The position numbers and the translations under genes are program-made. Below, in pieces: positions 8,574 to 21,466 of a DNA stretch of 64,000 nucleotides. Position 1 is the stretch's first letter, and every line of letters starts with the position of its first letter. This stretch comes from Micromonospora eburnea (GTDB taxonomy: Bacteria > Actinomycetota > Actinomycetes > Mycobacteriales > Micromonosporaceae): the NCBI RefSeq assembly GCF_900090225.1, contig NZ_FMHY01000002.1, forward strand, positions 1,674,001 to 1,738,000. The letters are read 5' to 3'. The notes beneath the pieces were generated by a model, which saw only the letters and a program-made list of their open reading frames with translations, had not been told where the DNA came from and ran no database searches.

Positions 8574-10139
8574 TCAGGTCGCCGGGTAGCTGCTGTAGTC
8601 GGGGAAGTTGCCGTAGAGCCGGCCGTCCCCGCCCACGGTGACCGCCTGCACCAGCAGGTCCCCGCCGACGAAGGCACCCTTCCAGGACGCGCCCCGGCCG
8701 CCGAACGGCTCCTCCCGGTCGCCCCGGGAGCGCGGCTTGTTGATGCCCACCTTGAACGCCTGGAGGTCGACCGCGAGCTTCCCGGCCAGTTCCTCGTCGT
8801 CGCAGGCGAGGGAGGCGACCAGCGCGCCGTTGGAGGCGTTCATCTGGGCCAACAGCTCGTCGGTGGTGTCCACCACGACGATGGTGTCGACCGGGCCGAA
8901 CGGCTCGGCGTGCATCAGCCGGGACCGGCCGGGTGGGGCGAGCAGCACCGCCGGCGCCACGTACGCCGAGGTGTCCTGCCCGTCGAGGAAGGGCGCGTCG
9001 TCCAGCTTGCCCCGGTGCAGCGGCACCGCGCCGCCGCGTACCGCCTCGTCGACCTTGCGGCGCAGCTCTTCGGCCTTGGCCGCGCTGATCAGCGGCCCGA
9101 AGTCCAGCTCGGGCAGCGGGTCGCCGGCCTGCCAGGTCTCGTCCACCGCGAGTGGATGGCCGAATCGGACCGATCGGACCACCGGCAGGTACATGTCCAG
9201 GAACTCGTCGACCAGGTCCCGCTGGACCACGAACCGCGGGTACGCGGTGCAGCGCTGCTTGCCGTACTCGAAGCCCTTCTTCAGGTGGGTGGCGAGCAGG
9301 TCCCACTGGGAGAAGTTCCAGATGCCCCAGGCGTTGAGCCCCTCCTGCTCGATGAAGTGCCGCTTGTCGGAGTCGAGCAGCGCCGCGGCCACCTTGCCGC
9401 CGTTGGAGCGGCCGCCGACGAACGCCACCGCGCCGATTTCCGGGGCGCGTACCAGCACCTCGGACAGTTCCTCGCCGCCGCCGGAGAGCAGGGTGGCGGG
9501 CAGCCCGGCGCGGCGCAGCAGCGCGTGTGCCACGGTGAGGCAGACCGCGCCGCCCTGGGACGGGGTCTTGGCGATCACCGCGTTGCCGGCGAGCAACTGC
9601 ACCAGTTCGGCGTGCACCAGCACGCTCATCGGGTAGTTCCAGGAGGCGATGTTGCTGACCGGGCCGGGCAGCGGCTCGCGGCCGTCGGCCAGCATCCGGT
9701 CGATCTCCTGCACGTACCAGCGCACGCCGTCCAGGGCGCGGTCGACGTCGGCGCAGGCCAGCCGCCACGGCTTGCCGATCTCCCAGACCAGCAGCATGGC
9801 GAGCAGGTCGCGGTGGGCGGTGAGCGCGTCGAGGGCCGCGCCGACCCGGGCCTTGCGCTCGGCGAGCGGGGTACGCGCCCAGTCGGCGTGCGCGGCGGCG
9901 GCGTGGGCGACGGCCGCCCGCGCCGCGTCGGCGTCGAGTCGGGCCAGGTGCACGAGCACGGTGTTGTCGATCGGGGTACGGGCCGGGGTCGGCGCGCCGA
10001 CCGCCCGCCACTCGCCCTCGATCAGGTTGTGCAGGACGGCGCCGCCGTCGGGCGCGGTGCCGAAGGCCTCCGGCGCGGCGGCCACCGCGCGGGCGAGGGT
10101 GTCGGACCAGGAGGTGCCGTCGGCGATTCTGAGAGCCAT
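8574..10139 (-). CDS. paaN: Aldehyde dehydrogenase, PaaN (phenylacetate pathway) type
   Basis: A 521-residue NAD(P)-dependent aldehyde dehydrogenase. The ALDH fold is seen in SNIASWNYPMSVLVHAELVQ, LLAGNAVIAKTPSQGG and FVGGRSNGGKVAA. The usual catalytic motif is altered to GKQRCTAYPRF with Cys297, and IEQEGLNAWGIWNF carries the candidate general base. These features match the PaaN family of ring-opened phenylacetate catabolism. No other paa gene lies in the window, so the pathway assignment rests on family resemblance alone. The ATG has an AGGAG site 9 nt upstream. A generic aldehyde dehydrogenase is the alternative. Confidence 0.78.
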   Translation of the reverse strand: MALRIADGTSWSDTLARAVAAAPEAFGTAPDGGAVLHNLIEGEWRAVGAPTPARTPIDNTVLVHLARLDADAARAAVAHAAAAHADWARTPLAERKARVGAALDALTAHRDLLAMLLVWEIGKPWRLACADVDRALDGVRWYVQEIDRMLADGREPLPGPVSNIASWNYPMSVLVHAELVQLLAGNAVIAKTPSQGGAVCLTVAHALLRRAGLPATLLSGGGEELSEVLVRAPEIGAVAFVGGRSNGGKVAAALLDSDKRHFIEQEGLNAWGIWNFSQWDLLATHLKKGFEYGKQRCTAYPRFVVQRDLVDEFLDMYLPVVRSVRFGHPLAVDETWQAGDPLPELDFGPLISAAKAEELRRKVDEAVRGGAVPLHRGKLDDAPFLDGQDTSAYVAPAVLLAPPGRSRLMHAEPFGPVDTIVVVDTTDELLAQMNASNGALVASLACDDEELAGKLAVDLQAFKVGINKPRSRGDREEPFGGRGASWKGAFVGGDLLVQAVTVGGDGRLYGNFPDYSSYPAT

Positions 10140-10384
10140 CGCGATCTCCTCAGGGTTGACCAGGGAGCGGCGGCGTCGATGGCACCGCTGGTGTCGCGTA
10201 CTGTCCCGCGTGGCCGAGCGCGCGGGCAACCGTACGCTCGTATGCCAGGACGGCCGGTCCATCGATTGGCGTCGGCCGTGTACGTCCCCTACGCCTCCGA
10301 GCTGGGCGTCCGTTTGGAGTCAATCGAGGTTGTTCGATCATGTGATCCGCCTCGGGGTGGCGCGGGCCGGCCCCGGATACGCGA

Positions 10385-10416
10385 ACCGGCCGCCGGATCG
10401 AGGTCCGGCGGCCGGT
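10385..10416 (-). terminator. 13-bp hairpin after the LPXTG gene
   Basis: Arms 10385-10397 and 10404-10416 are perfect inverted repeats around a 6-nt loop, 18 nt past the stop of the surface-protein gene. The rest of the 295-bp spacer up to paaN (10140-10434) holds no gene I can support. Confidence 0.7.
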
Positions 10417-10434
10417 CATGGCTGGCGAGTGGGA

Positions 10435-11274
10435 TCAGCTGGTGAAGGTGATCTTGTCCCGCCGGCGCCGCAGCACCATCAGCGCAACGCCACCGCCGAT
10501 GAGGACGAGGCCGGTGAGCGCGATGCCGGTCACCGCCACGCCGGTCACCGGCAGGCCGCCGCCGTTGTCGCCGCCGACAGAGGAGGACGGCAACGGGGTG
10601 TCGCTGGACTCACCCGGGGTCGGGGTCTCCTCGCCCGGGTTCGACGGCGTCGGGGTGGGAGTCTCCTCGCCCGGGTTCGACGGCGTCGGGGTGGGAGTCT
10701 CCTCGCCCGGGTTCGACGGCGTCGGGGTGGGAGTCTCCTCGCCCGGGTTCGACGGCGTCGGGGTCGGGGTCTCCCCGCCCGGGTTCGACGGGCTCGGCGA
10801 CGGCGACCCGCCGGGCTTGGCGGCGCAGGTGTGGGTCAGGTTGAAGAAGTTCTGGGGCGTCGACCCCTGAACGGTCGACTCGCCGGTCTCAAGCTTCCAG
10901 CCGGCCGGCGTCGCGAACCAGACCTTCTTGGCGCCGTTGTCGGTCGTGTAGTGACCGTCGGTGAGCGTCTTGAAGGTGTCGGCGGTGCCGTCGTTGTTGG
11001 TGTCCCAGCCGATCTTCAGCGCGTCGATGCTCTTGACGCTGTTGCCCGGCCAGACGAAGACCCAGACGTCCTCGCCCGCCTGCTGGGTCGTCTTGCCCGT
11101 GCACTTGCCGAAACCCTGGTTGTATCCGTTGTTCGACGCCAGGATGTGCTGGTTGGCCTGGTGCAGGACGGGATGGGTGATTGAAGCTGCCCAGGCCGGA
11201 GTGGCAAGGGCGAGGCAGGCCGTGGCGGCGGCTGCGGTGAAGCCCGCACGCGCGACGCGCCGACGCTGTGGCAT
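10435..11274 (-). CDS. Secreted LPXTG cell-wall-anchored protein with Pro-Thr repeats
   Basis: A 279-residue exported protein. It has a signal peptide (ACLALATPAWA, cut near residue 29), then a roughly 120-residue domain I do not recognise (NNGYNQGFGKCTGKTTQQ, DALKIGWDTNNDGTADTF) with two cysteines. A stalk of 12-residue repeats follows (TPTPTPSNPGEE, about four copies; 36-bp repeats in the DNA at 10.62-10.78 kb). The sorting signal is LPVTG at 241-245, then a hydrophobic span and an RRRRDK tail. Sortase would attach it to peptidoglycan. It is divergent from the GH9 cellulase, so a surface role in substrate contact is possible but unproven. GGAGGA precedes the ATG. Confidence 0.85.
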   Translation of the reverse strand: MPQRRRVARAGFTAAAATACLALATPAWAASITHPVLHQANQHILASNNGYNQGFGKCTGKTTQQAGEDVWVFVWPGNSVKSIDALKIGWDTNNDGTADTFKTLTDGHYTTDNGAKKVWFATPAGWKLETGESTVQGSTPQNFFNLTHTCAAKPGGSPSPSPSNPGGETPTPTPSNPGEETPTPTPSNPGEETPTPTPSNPGEETPTPTPSNPGEETPTPGESSDTPLPSSSVGGDNGGGLPVTGVAVTGIALTGLVLIGGGVALMVLRRRRDKITFTS

Positions 11275-14512
<3,238 letters not shown>

Positions 14513-14525
14513 CGTAGGCCCGGGT

Positions 14526-14560
14526 CGTGGCCGGTCACCGCGGAGCGGTGACCGGCCACG
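14526..14560 (+). terminator. 16-bp perfect hairpin after GH9 cellulase
   Basis: Arms 14526-14541 and 14545-14560 pair perfectly over a 3-nt loop, 13 nt after the cellulase stop. This is a strong intrinsic-type terminator without a U-tract. Confidence 0.85.
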
Positions 14561-15060
14561 ATGTCGTCGACGGCCGACCCGCCCGGGCCCCGGACATCGA
14601 CGGTCTTGTGTCCACGTCCACGTGATCTCTATACTGCTTCAAAATTTCCACGATCATCGATGCCGCGGGGGGCAACCGATGGCTGTACGTCTGGGCGCTG
14701 GACGCGAAATCCAACTTCCACGCCACCACCGGCCGGATCCCGGGCCGCGCGTCCATCGTCGGGCGGCGCGGCCGGCGCTCGTCCGGCGGCCCGCCCAGCC
14801 TCGTCGCCCGGCGGCCCCGCCGCGGCGCTCCGGCGCTATCCGGTACCGGCCGTAGGTCCACCGCGCCGATCTCCTCATCCACCGACCGGTCCCGGCCCGA
14901 TCTCCCGGGTCCGGCCGACCATCCTGCCTGCCCGTCGACGCTGAGTGTCCCGGCCCATCAGGGCCGGACGGCGGCGGCGGTGCGAGAACCGAGGCCGACG
15001 AGAGCCTCGGTTGTCGAGATTCATCGAACGCGGTAATCAAGCATGCTTCGAGGAGCACAC
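14561..15060. other. 500-bp leader region before the Rhs gene
   Basis: No gene is supported here. A promoter-like pair sits near its left end (see next entry). Most of it (14626-15035) is open in one frame but lacks any ATG, GTG or TTG start near the beginning and shows no family I recognise. It may be a long untranslated leader for the Rhs gene, an unrecognised small RNA, or the remains of a gene. Confidence 0.5.
14606..14635 (+). promoter_or_regulatory. Predicted sigma-70-type promoter
   Basis: TTGTGT and TATACT are separated by 18 bp. The -10 hexamer is close to consensus and lies in an unusually AT-rich patch (TATACTGCTTCAAAATTT). It points toward the Rhs gene, whose start is about 425 nt downstream. 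Confidence 0.5.
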
Positions 15061-18000
15061 ATGGATGCGGTCCGCCTGCCGCTACCCTTCCGGCTGCGTC
15101 CCGGCCGGGCACGACTGCTGACCGCCGCGGCCACCGCGGTCCTCATGGTCACGGCGCTGATCAGCGCACCCCCGGCCGCGTCGGCCGCGACCGAGTACCG
15201 GCCGCCCGCGCCGCAGCAGGTGCCGACGGTGCCGGTGTCCCCGGTGGCCCCAGCCGCCTCGACAGCGCGGGCGGCGATGCCCGACGCGACCCGTAAGCCG
15301 GCACCGGCCTGGCCGGCCCCGGGAGCCGCCGAGGTGGACCTCGCCGCCGGTGCCGCCGCGCCGGTCGGCGCGGGCGCGCTTCCGGTACGCGTCCGCCCGG
15401 CGAGCGCGGGCGCGGTCTCCTCCGCCGGGCGGGCTCTCGCGCCCGCCGCCACCCCGTCACGCGTACGCGTGGAGGTGCTGGACCGGGCCACCACCGACCG
15501 GGCCGGAGTCCGGGGCGTCCTGCTCCGGATGGGCCGGACCGACGGTGTCCCGGGCGCGGGCAGTGCCGCGCTGACCGTCGACTACGCGAAGTTCGCCACC
15601 GCCTACGGCGCGGACTGGGCCGCCCGGCTGCGCCTGGTCTCGATGCCGGTATGCGCGCTCACCGAACCTGGCGCGAAGGAGTGCGTGGGTACGCCGCTGC
15701 GGTCGACGAACGATCTCAAGGCCCAGACTGTCTCGGCGGCCGTGCCGGTGTCCGGGACGAACAGCCTGGTGGCGGTGATGGCCGGCGACTCCAGCGCCGC
15801 GGGTGACTACAAGGCCACCTCGCTCCAGCCCTCCTCGACCTGGACGGCCGGCGGGAACTCCGGCGCGTTCACCTGGAACTACCCGATGCGGGTCCCGCCG
15901 TCGCTCAACGGGCCGGCACCGAGCCTCGCCCTGTCGTACTCGTCGCAGTCCGTCGACGGCCGCCAGGCGGCGAGCAACAACCAGCCCTCCTGGGCCGGTG
16001 AGGGCTTCGAGGCCAACCCGGGCGGCTTCATCGAGCGGCGCTACCTCGGGTGCGGCCAGGACATGGACGGCTCGGCCAACAACACCAGGAAGACCAGCGA
16101 CCTGTGCTGGGCGACCGACAACGCCACGCTCTCCCTCGGCGGCCACTCCGGCGAGCTGCTCTACAACGCGACCGAGGGCCGCTGGCACCTGCGTTCGGAC
16201 GACGGGTCGCGGATCGAGCGCAAGACCGGCGCGAGCAACGGCGACAACAACGGCGAGTACTGGGTGGTGACCACCACCGACGGCACCCAGTACTGGTTCG
16301 GGGTGAACCGCCTGCCCGGCTGGGCGTCCGGGAACCCGGTCACCAACTCCACGCTGACCGTGCCGGTGTTCGGCAACCACGCGGGCGAGCCCTGCCACGC
16401 CACCGCGTTCATCGACTCCTCCTGCGCCCAGGCGTGGCGGTGGAACCTCGACTACGTGGTGGACTTGCACGGCAACTCCGCCTCGTACTGGTACACCAAG
16501 GAGACCAACAGGTACGGCCGTAACCTCGACGCCAACGACGCCACGTCGTACGACCGCGCCGGCTACCTCGACCACATCTCGTACGGCACCCGCCGGGACA
16601 ACGGCGTGGAGTCGGTGCTGAGCACCCCGGCGCCGGCGCAGGTGGTCTTCGGGGTGGCGGACCGCTGCCTGTCGAGCTGTGCCACCCACGACGCGGCGCA
16701 CTGGCCGGACACCCCGTGGGACCAGCAGTGCACCGGGTCCAACTGCGGCACGGTCTTCTCGCCCACCTTCTGGACCACCAAGCGGCTGGCGACCGTGACC
16801 ACCCAGGTCCGCTCCGGCAGCTCGTACTCCAATGTAGAGCGCTGGACGTTGACCCACACGTTCCCCGACCCGGGTGACGGCACCCGGGCCGGCCTGTGGC
16901 TGTCGAAGATCTCTCACGCCGGCCTGGTCGGCACGACCACCACCGTGCCGGACATCGAGTTCACCGGGGTGCAGCTGCCCAACCGGGTCGACACGATCGA
17001 CTTCGCCGCGGCGATGAACTGGTGGCGGATCGCCAAGATCCAGACCGAGACCGGTGGCACGGTCAGCGTCACCTACTCCGGCCCGGACTGCGTGGCCGGC
17101 CAGACGCCGACACCGCAGACGAACACGAAGCGCTGCTACCCGTCAGTCTGGACGCCGGAGGGCTACAGCAACCCGGTCACCGACTGGTTCCACAAATACG
17201 TGGTGACCACCATCTACGAGCAGGACAACACCGGTGGGGTGCCACCACAGGGCAGCCCCCGGGTGGTGCACACCTACAGCTACCTCGACGGCGCGGCGTG
17301 GCACTACAGCGACGACGACGGCCTGATCGAGAAGAAGTACAAGACCTGGTCGAGCTACCGGGGCTACGGCCGGGTCGCCGTGACGTCCGGTGACCCGGGG
17401 GAGCAGACCTACACCGAGACCCGCTACTTCCGGGGCATGGACGGCGACCGGGCCGCGCCGTCGGGTGGCACCAAGTCGGTCACCGTCGACGGGTTCGCCG
17501 ATGCGGACTGGTTTGCCGGCCTGACCCGCGAGGTCAAGACGTTCAACGGGCCGGGTGGGCCGGTGGTGTCGCGTGAGACGAGCGACCCGTGGGGTTCCGC
17601 GGCGACCGCGACCCGCACCATCAACGGCGACACGGTGACCGCCAGGTTCACCCGGGTCGCCACGACCCGCAACTACACCACGCTGGACGCCGGACGCGGC
17701 GAGCGGGTCACCCGGACCACGACCACCTACGACTCACTCGGCATGGCCACCCAGGTCGACGACTTCGGCCAGGACGGGGTCGCCGGCGACGAGCAGTGCC
17801 AGAAGATCGACTACGGCCCGCGCAACGACACCCTCTGGCTGATGGACAAGGTGCACCGCACCCGGTCGTACGCGGTGCAGTGCTCGGCGACCACCGGCAC
17901 CCTCAGCGACGCCGACGTGATCACCGAGGAGCGGACCAGCTTCGACGGTCAGGCCTTCGGGACCGCGCCTACCCGGGGCCTGGCCACGAAGACCGAGAAG

Positions 18001-21000
18001 ATGACGGCCTGGAACGCGGGCACGCCCACCTTCGCCACCGTCTCCCAGGGCACCTACGACGCGTACGGGCGGGTCACCGCGGCCTGGGACGCGATGAACG
18101 CCAAGACCACCACGGCGTACACCCCCGCCACCGGCGGGCCGGTGACCGCGACCACGGTCACGAACGCGATGCAGCACGTGGCCTCGACGACCGTGAACCC
18201 GGCGTGGGGCAACAACTCCGCGATTATCGACGCCAACAACAAGCGAACCGACCTCGCCTACGACGGCCTCGGCAAGCTCACCGCGGTGTGGCTGCCCGGC
18301 CGGGACAAGGCGACCCAGTCGGCCAGCGTCACCTTCAGCTACCTGATCCGCAACAACGCGGCCACCGTGGTCTCCACCTCCCGGCTGAACCCGGCCGGGG
18401 CGTACAACACTGCCTACGCCCTCTACGACGGCCTGCTGCGGCTCCGGCAGACCCAGTCGCCCTCGCCCTCGGGCGGGCGGCTGCTGACCGACACCTTCTA
18501 CGACACGGCGGGCCGGGAGGCGAAGAAGTTCGACGGATATCACGTCGCCGGGGCGCCGGGCACCACGCTGGTCACCGCCACCGAGCGGGCGTTGGTGCCG
18601 ACCCAGACCCGGACCGTGTACGACGGTGCCGGCCGGCCGACCGCGTCCATCTTCCAGCCCTACGACGCGGAGCGCTGGCGGACCTCCGTCTACTACGCCG
18701 GTGACCGCACCGACACCACGCCGCCGGCCGGGGGCACCGCCACCTCCACGCTCACCGACGCCCGGGGTCGAACCGTCTCGGTGCGCCAGTACCACGGCAC
18801 GACCCCGACCCCGAATACGGCTGGCTCCTGGGACACCACGTCCTACGCGTACAACCGTAAGGGGCAGCTGACCGGCGTCACGGACGCGATGGGCAACCAG
18901 TGGCTCTACGAGTATGACCTGCAGGGCCGCCGGACCAAGCAGACCGACCCGGACACGGGCGTCAGCACCTTCGGGTACGACGCCGCCGACCGGATCACCT
19001 CGTCCACCGACGCTCGGGGCAAGAAGCTGGCGTACCTCTACGACTCGCTGGGCCGCAAGCGGGCGGTGTACGACAACGTCATCGGCGGCACCATGCGGGC
19101 GCAGTGGTACTACGACACGATCGCCAAGGGGCGGCTGTCGCAGTCGAACCGGTACGTCGGGGGCTCCGCTTACCAGACGAAGATCACCGGCTACACCGAC
19201 CAGTACCAACCGACCGGGGTCCAGGTGGTGATCCCGGCCTCGGAGAACAACCTGGCCGGCACCTACGACTTCTCCAGCGCCTACAACGTCGACGGGAGCC
19301 TCGCCTCGACGAGCCTGCCGTCCACCGGTGGTGACCTGCCAGCCGAGACCCTCTCCTACACCTACGACGCGCTCGGTCAGGCCACCACGATGACCTCGCA
19401 GTACGGCGCGACGAACCTGTCCTACGTGGCGGGCACCACCTACAACGCGCTCGGCGAACTCGACCAGCTCACGCTCGACACGGACGACATCGCCGGCGGT
19501 CGGGTATGGCAGGCGTTCACCCACGAGCTGGAGACCGGGCGGTTGACCGGCGTCCGGGTGGACCGGGACACGGTCGCGCCCAACACGCTCTCCGACGTCC
19601 GCTACACCTACGACAATTCCGGCAACATCACCAAGGCGGTGGACGTCGCCCCGGATCCGGTCGACGACACCCAGTGCTTCACGTACGACCACCTGCGCCG
19701 GCTCACCGACGCCTGGACGCCGAGCAACGGCGACTGCACCGCCACGCCGTCGGCCACCGCGCTCGGCGGTCCGGCACCGTACTGGCACTCGTGGACGTTC
19801 GACCAGGCCGGCAACCGCAAGACGCAGGTGGTGCACACCAGCGCCGGCAACACCACCACGACGTACGGCTATCCGGCCGCCAAGGCGGCGCAGCCGCACA
19901 CGCTGTCGACCACCACGACCGGGTCGCTGGTCCAGAACTACAAGTACGACGAGTCGGGCAACACGATCTGCCGGCCGGCGGGGACGGCCACCAACACCTG
20001 CCCGGCCGGGACCGGGTCGCAGGTGCTCACCTGGGATCCGGAGGGGCATCTGGAGACCAGCACCGACTCGACCGGCACGACCACCTACATCTACGACGCG
20101 GACGGCAACCGGCTCATCCGCCGCGATCCGGCCGGCAAAACCCTGTATCTGCCCGGCCAGGAGCTGCGGTACAGCAACAGCACCGCGACCACGGCCTGCA
20201 CCCGCTACTACATGTACGGCGGATCGTTGGTCGCCTCGCGAACGGCCGCCGGCCTGACCTGGCTCGCCGCCGACCATCAGGGCACGGCGAACGTGTCGGT
20301 CAGCGCCAACGCCGCACAGACGGCCACGGTGCGCCGGCAGAACCCGTACGGCAACCCGCGGGGCGGCAGCCCGACCTGGGCCAACGACAAGGGCTTCGTC
20401 GGCGGCACCATCGACAACACCGGGCTGACCCATCTCGGCGCCCGGGAGTATGACGCCGCCACCGGCCGGTTCGTCTCCGTCGACCCGGTCTTCGACATGC
20501 AGAATCCGCAGTCCTGGACCGGATACGGGTACAGCAGCAGCTCGCCGGTCACCTTCAGTGACCCGAGCGGATTGAAGGAGTGCGCCGGCGCCTACACCTG
20601 CGACGGCAAGGGCGAGGGAGTGGGGAAGCCGCCGAAGGACGAGTGCTTCAACTACACCGGGACCGCCCAGCGTCGCTGCGATGAGAAAGGCCCCACCGGG
20701 CAGAACACGAGCGCCGGGCAGGCCACGGGTGGCTCGGGCTCCGGCAAGAACCCGACGTCGAACCTGCCGACCATCCCGCCGGAGAAGAAGCGGCAACTGG
20801 ACAACTACATCCGGATGGTCATCGACCAGAACCCGGACACCTGGAACATCCCCGGCTCGCCCGCCTACAACGCCATCATCGTCCGCCTCAAGCACGCCCT
20901 GTTCGGGTCGCCCACTTGGAAGGACTATTGGGAGGCGCTGGACCAGATGGTGGTCACCACCGTCGTGGCCGTCGTCGGCGCCGCCCTCTGCCCGGAGACG

Positions 21001-21462
21001 GCCGGCGCGGGCTGCATGCTCGCCGTCGCGGCGTACGCCGGCGCCGCCGGGCAGTGCATGGACGACTGCGATGACACCCAGGCCGTGGCGCTGGCTGCGG
21101 TACTCAGCGCGGCGACCGGTGGTGGACCGAAACCGGCGCGGATCGCCCCAGGGTCGCTGCCGGCCGCGGAGGAGGCCGCGCTCAACGTCACCCTCGGGCA
21201 CCTCGATGGCGGAACCATACCGACCGGCCCGCTTGCCACCCGCTGGGGCGTCACCTTCGAGAACAGAGAGGGACGGCTGCCGGGTCGCTCGTACCAGCTG
21301 GACCCTCAGAACTCGCCCTATACCGAGTACCGTGTGCTGGTTTCCGGGTCCCAAGGTGCCGGCCCGCTGCGAGTGGTGAGGAACGACGTCACCGGCGAGT
21401 TGTACTACACCTGGACCCACTACGGGCAGAGCGGCACTCCAGCCTTCGTGCAGATCAGGTGA
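15061..21462 (+). CDS. Secreted Rhs polymorphic toxin with RNase Sa/barnase-like C-terminus
   Basis: A giant 2,133-residue exported protein. A signal peptide (LLTAAATAVLMVTALISAPP, cut near ASA) leads into a YD-repeat shell (many GRxxxxxxxxxGxxxxYxYD units, e.g. WLYEYDLQGRRTKQTDP). The Rhs core ends at LGAREYDAATGRFVSVDP and DPSGL (1834-1838), the usual processing boundary. A hydrophobic segment (about 1962-2020) may aid membrane passage. Residues 2062-2133 resemble RNase Sa: NRE (E2070), EYRV (E2089), R2104/R2107, YYTWTHY (H2120) and a final F..I strand. Prediction: a guanyl-specific RNase effector against competitors. ATG at 15061 is preferred over 15043 because GAGGAG sits 5 nt before it. 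The barstar-like gene follows after 4 nt. Confidence 0.88.
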   Translation: MDAVRLPLPFRLRPGRARLLTAAATAVLMVTALISAPPAASAATEYRPPAPQQVPTVPVSPVAPAASTARAAMPDATRKPAPAWPAPGAAEVDLAAGAAAPVGAGALPVRVRPASAGAVSSAGRALAPAATPSRVRVEVLDRATTDRAGVRGVLLRMGRTDGVPGAGSAALTVDYAKFATAYGADWAARLRLVSMPVCALTEPGAKECVGTPLRSTNDLKAQTVSAAVPVSGTNSLVAVMAGDSSAAGDYKATSLQPSSTWTAGGNSGAFTWNYPMRVPPSLNGPAPSLALSYSSQSVDGRQAASNNQPSWAGEGFEANPGGFIERRYLGCGQDMDGSANNTRKTSDLCWATDNATLSLGGHSGELLYNATEGRWHLRSDDGSRIERKTGASNGDNNGEYWVVTTTDGTQYWFGVNRLPGWASGNPVTNSTLTVPVFGNHAGEPCHATAFIDSSCAQAWRWNLDYVVDLHGNSASYWYTKETNRYGRNLDANDATSYDRAGYLDHISYGTRRDNGVESVLSTPAPAQVVFGVADRCLSSCATHDAAHWPDTPWDQQCTGSNCGTVFSPTFWTTKRLATVTTQVRSGSSYSNVERWTLTHTFPDPGDGTRAGLWLSKISHAGLVGTTTTVPDIEFTGVQLPNRVDTIDFAAAMNWWRIAKIQTETGGTVSVTYSGPDCVAGQTPTPQTNTKRCYPSVWTPEGYSNPVTDWFHKYVVTTIYEQDNTGGVPPQGSPRVVHTYSYLDGAAWHYSDDDGLIEKKYKTWSSYRGYGRVAVTSGDPGEQTYTETRYFRGMDGDRAAPSGGTKSVTVDGFADADWFAGLTREVKTFNGPGGPVVSRETSDPWGSAATATRTINGDTVTARFTRVATTRNYTTLDAGRGERVTRTTTTYDSLGMATQVDDFGQDGVAGDEQCQKIDYGPRNDTLWLMDKVHRTRSYAVQCSATTGTLSDADVITEERTSFDGQAFGTAPTRGLATKTEKMTAWNAGTPTFATVSQGTYDAYGRVTAAWDAMNAKTTTAYTPATGGPVTATTVTNAMQHVASTTVNPAWGNNSAIIDANNKRTDLAYDGLGKLTAVWLPGRDKATQSASVTFSYLIRNNAATVVSTSRLNPAGAYNTAYALYDGLLRLRQTQSPSPSGGRLLTDTFYDTAGREAKKFDGYHVAGAPGTTLVTATERALVPTQTRTVYDGAGRPTASIFQPYDAERWRTSVYYAGDRTDTTPPAGGTATSTLTDARGRTVSVRQYHGTTPTPNTAGSWDTTSYAYNRKGQLTGVTDAMGNQWLYEYDLQGRRTKQTDPDTGVSTFGYDAADRITSSTDARGKKLAYLYDSLGRKRAVYDNVIGGTMRAQWYYDTIAKGRLSQSNRYVGGSAYQTKITGYTDQYQPTGVQVVIPASENNLAGTYDFSSAYNVDGSLASTSLPSTGGDLPAETLSYTYDALGQATTMTSQYGATNLSYVAGTTYNALGELDQLTLDTDDIAGGRVWQAFTHELETGRLTGVRVDRDTVAPNTLSDVRYTYDNSGNITKAVDVAPDPVDDTQCFTYDHLRRLTDAWTPSNGDCTATPSATALGGPAPYWHSWTFDQAGNRKTQVVHTSAGNTTTTYGYPAAKAAQPHTLSTTTTGSLVQNYKYDESGNTICRPAGTATNTCPAGTGSQVLTWDPEGHLETSTDSTGTTTYIYDADGNRLIRRDPAGKTLYLPGQELRYSNSTATTACTRYYMYGGSLVASRTAAGLTWLAADHQGTANVSVSANAAQTATVRRQNPYGNPRGGSPTWANDKGFVGGTIDNTGLTHLGAREYDAATGRFVSVDPVFDMQNPQSWTGYGYSSSSPVTFSDPSGLKECAGAYTCDGKGEGVGKPPKDECFNYTGTAQRRCDEKGPTGQNTSAGQATGGSGSGKNPTSNLPTIPPEKKRQLDNYIRMVIDQNPDTWNIPGSPAYNAIIVRLKHALFGSPTWKDYWEALDQMVVTTVVAVVGAALCPETAGAGCMLAVAAYAGAAGQCMDDCDDTQAVALAAVLSAATGGGPKPARIAPGSLPAAEEAALNVTLGHLDGGTIPTGPLATRWGVTFENREGRLPGRSYQLDPQNSPYTEYRVLVSGSQGAGPLRVVRNDVTGELYYTWTHYGQSGTPAFVQIR

Positions 21463-21466
21463 GGTT

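Noticed and set aside
7320..10445. A 1,041-codon plus-strand frame
   Set aside because: It overlaps the ACT-GNAT gene in another frame and is antisense to paaN; no recognisable domain.
10615..10780. Regular 36-bp repeats resembling a CRISPR array
   Set aside because: They are contiguous, in frame and encode TPTPTPSNPGEE stalk units. There are no unique spacers and no cas genes.
14626..15035. A long open plus-strand frame containing NRWLYVWALDAKSNFH
   Set aside because: No start codon near its beginning, no ribosome site and no recognised family. Third-position bias is suggestive but not enough.
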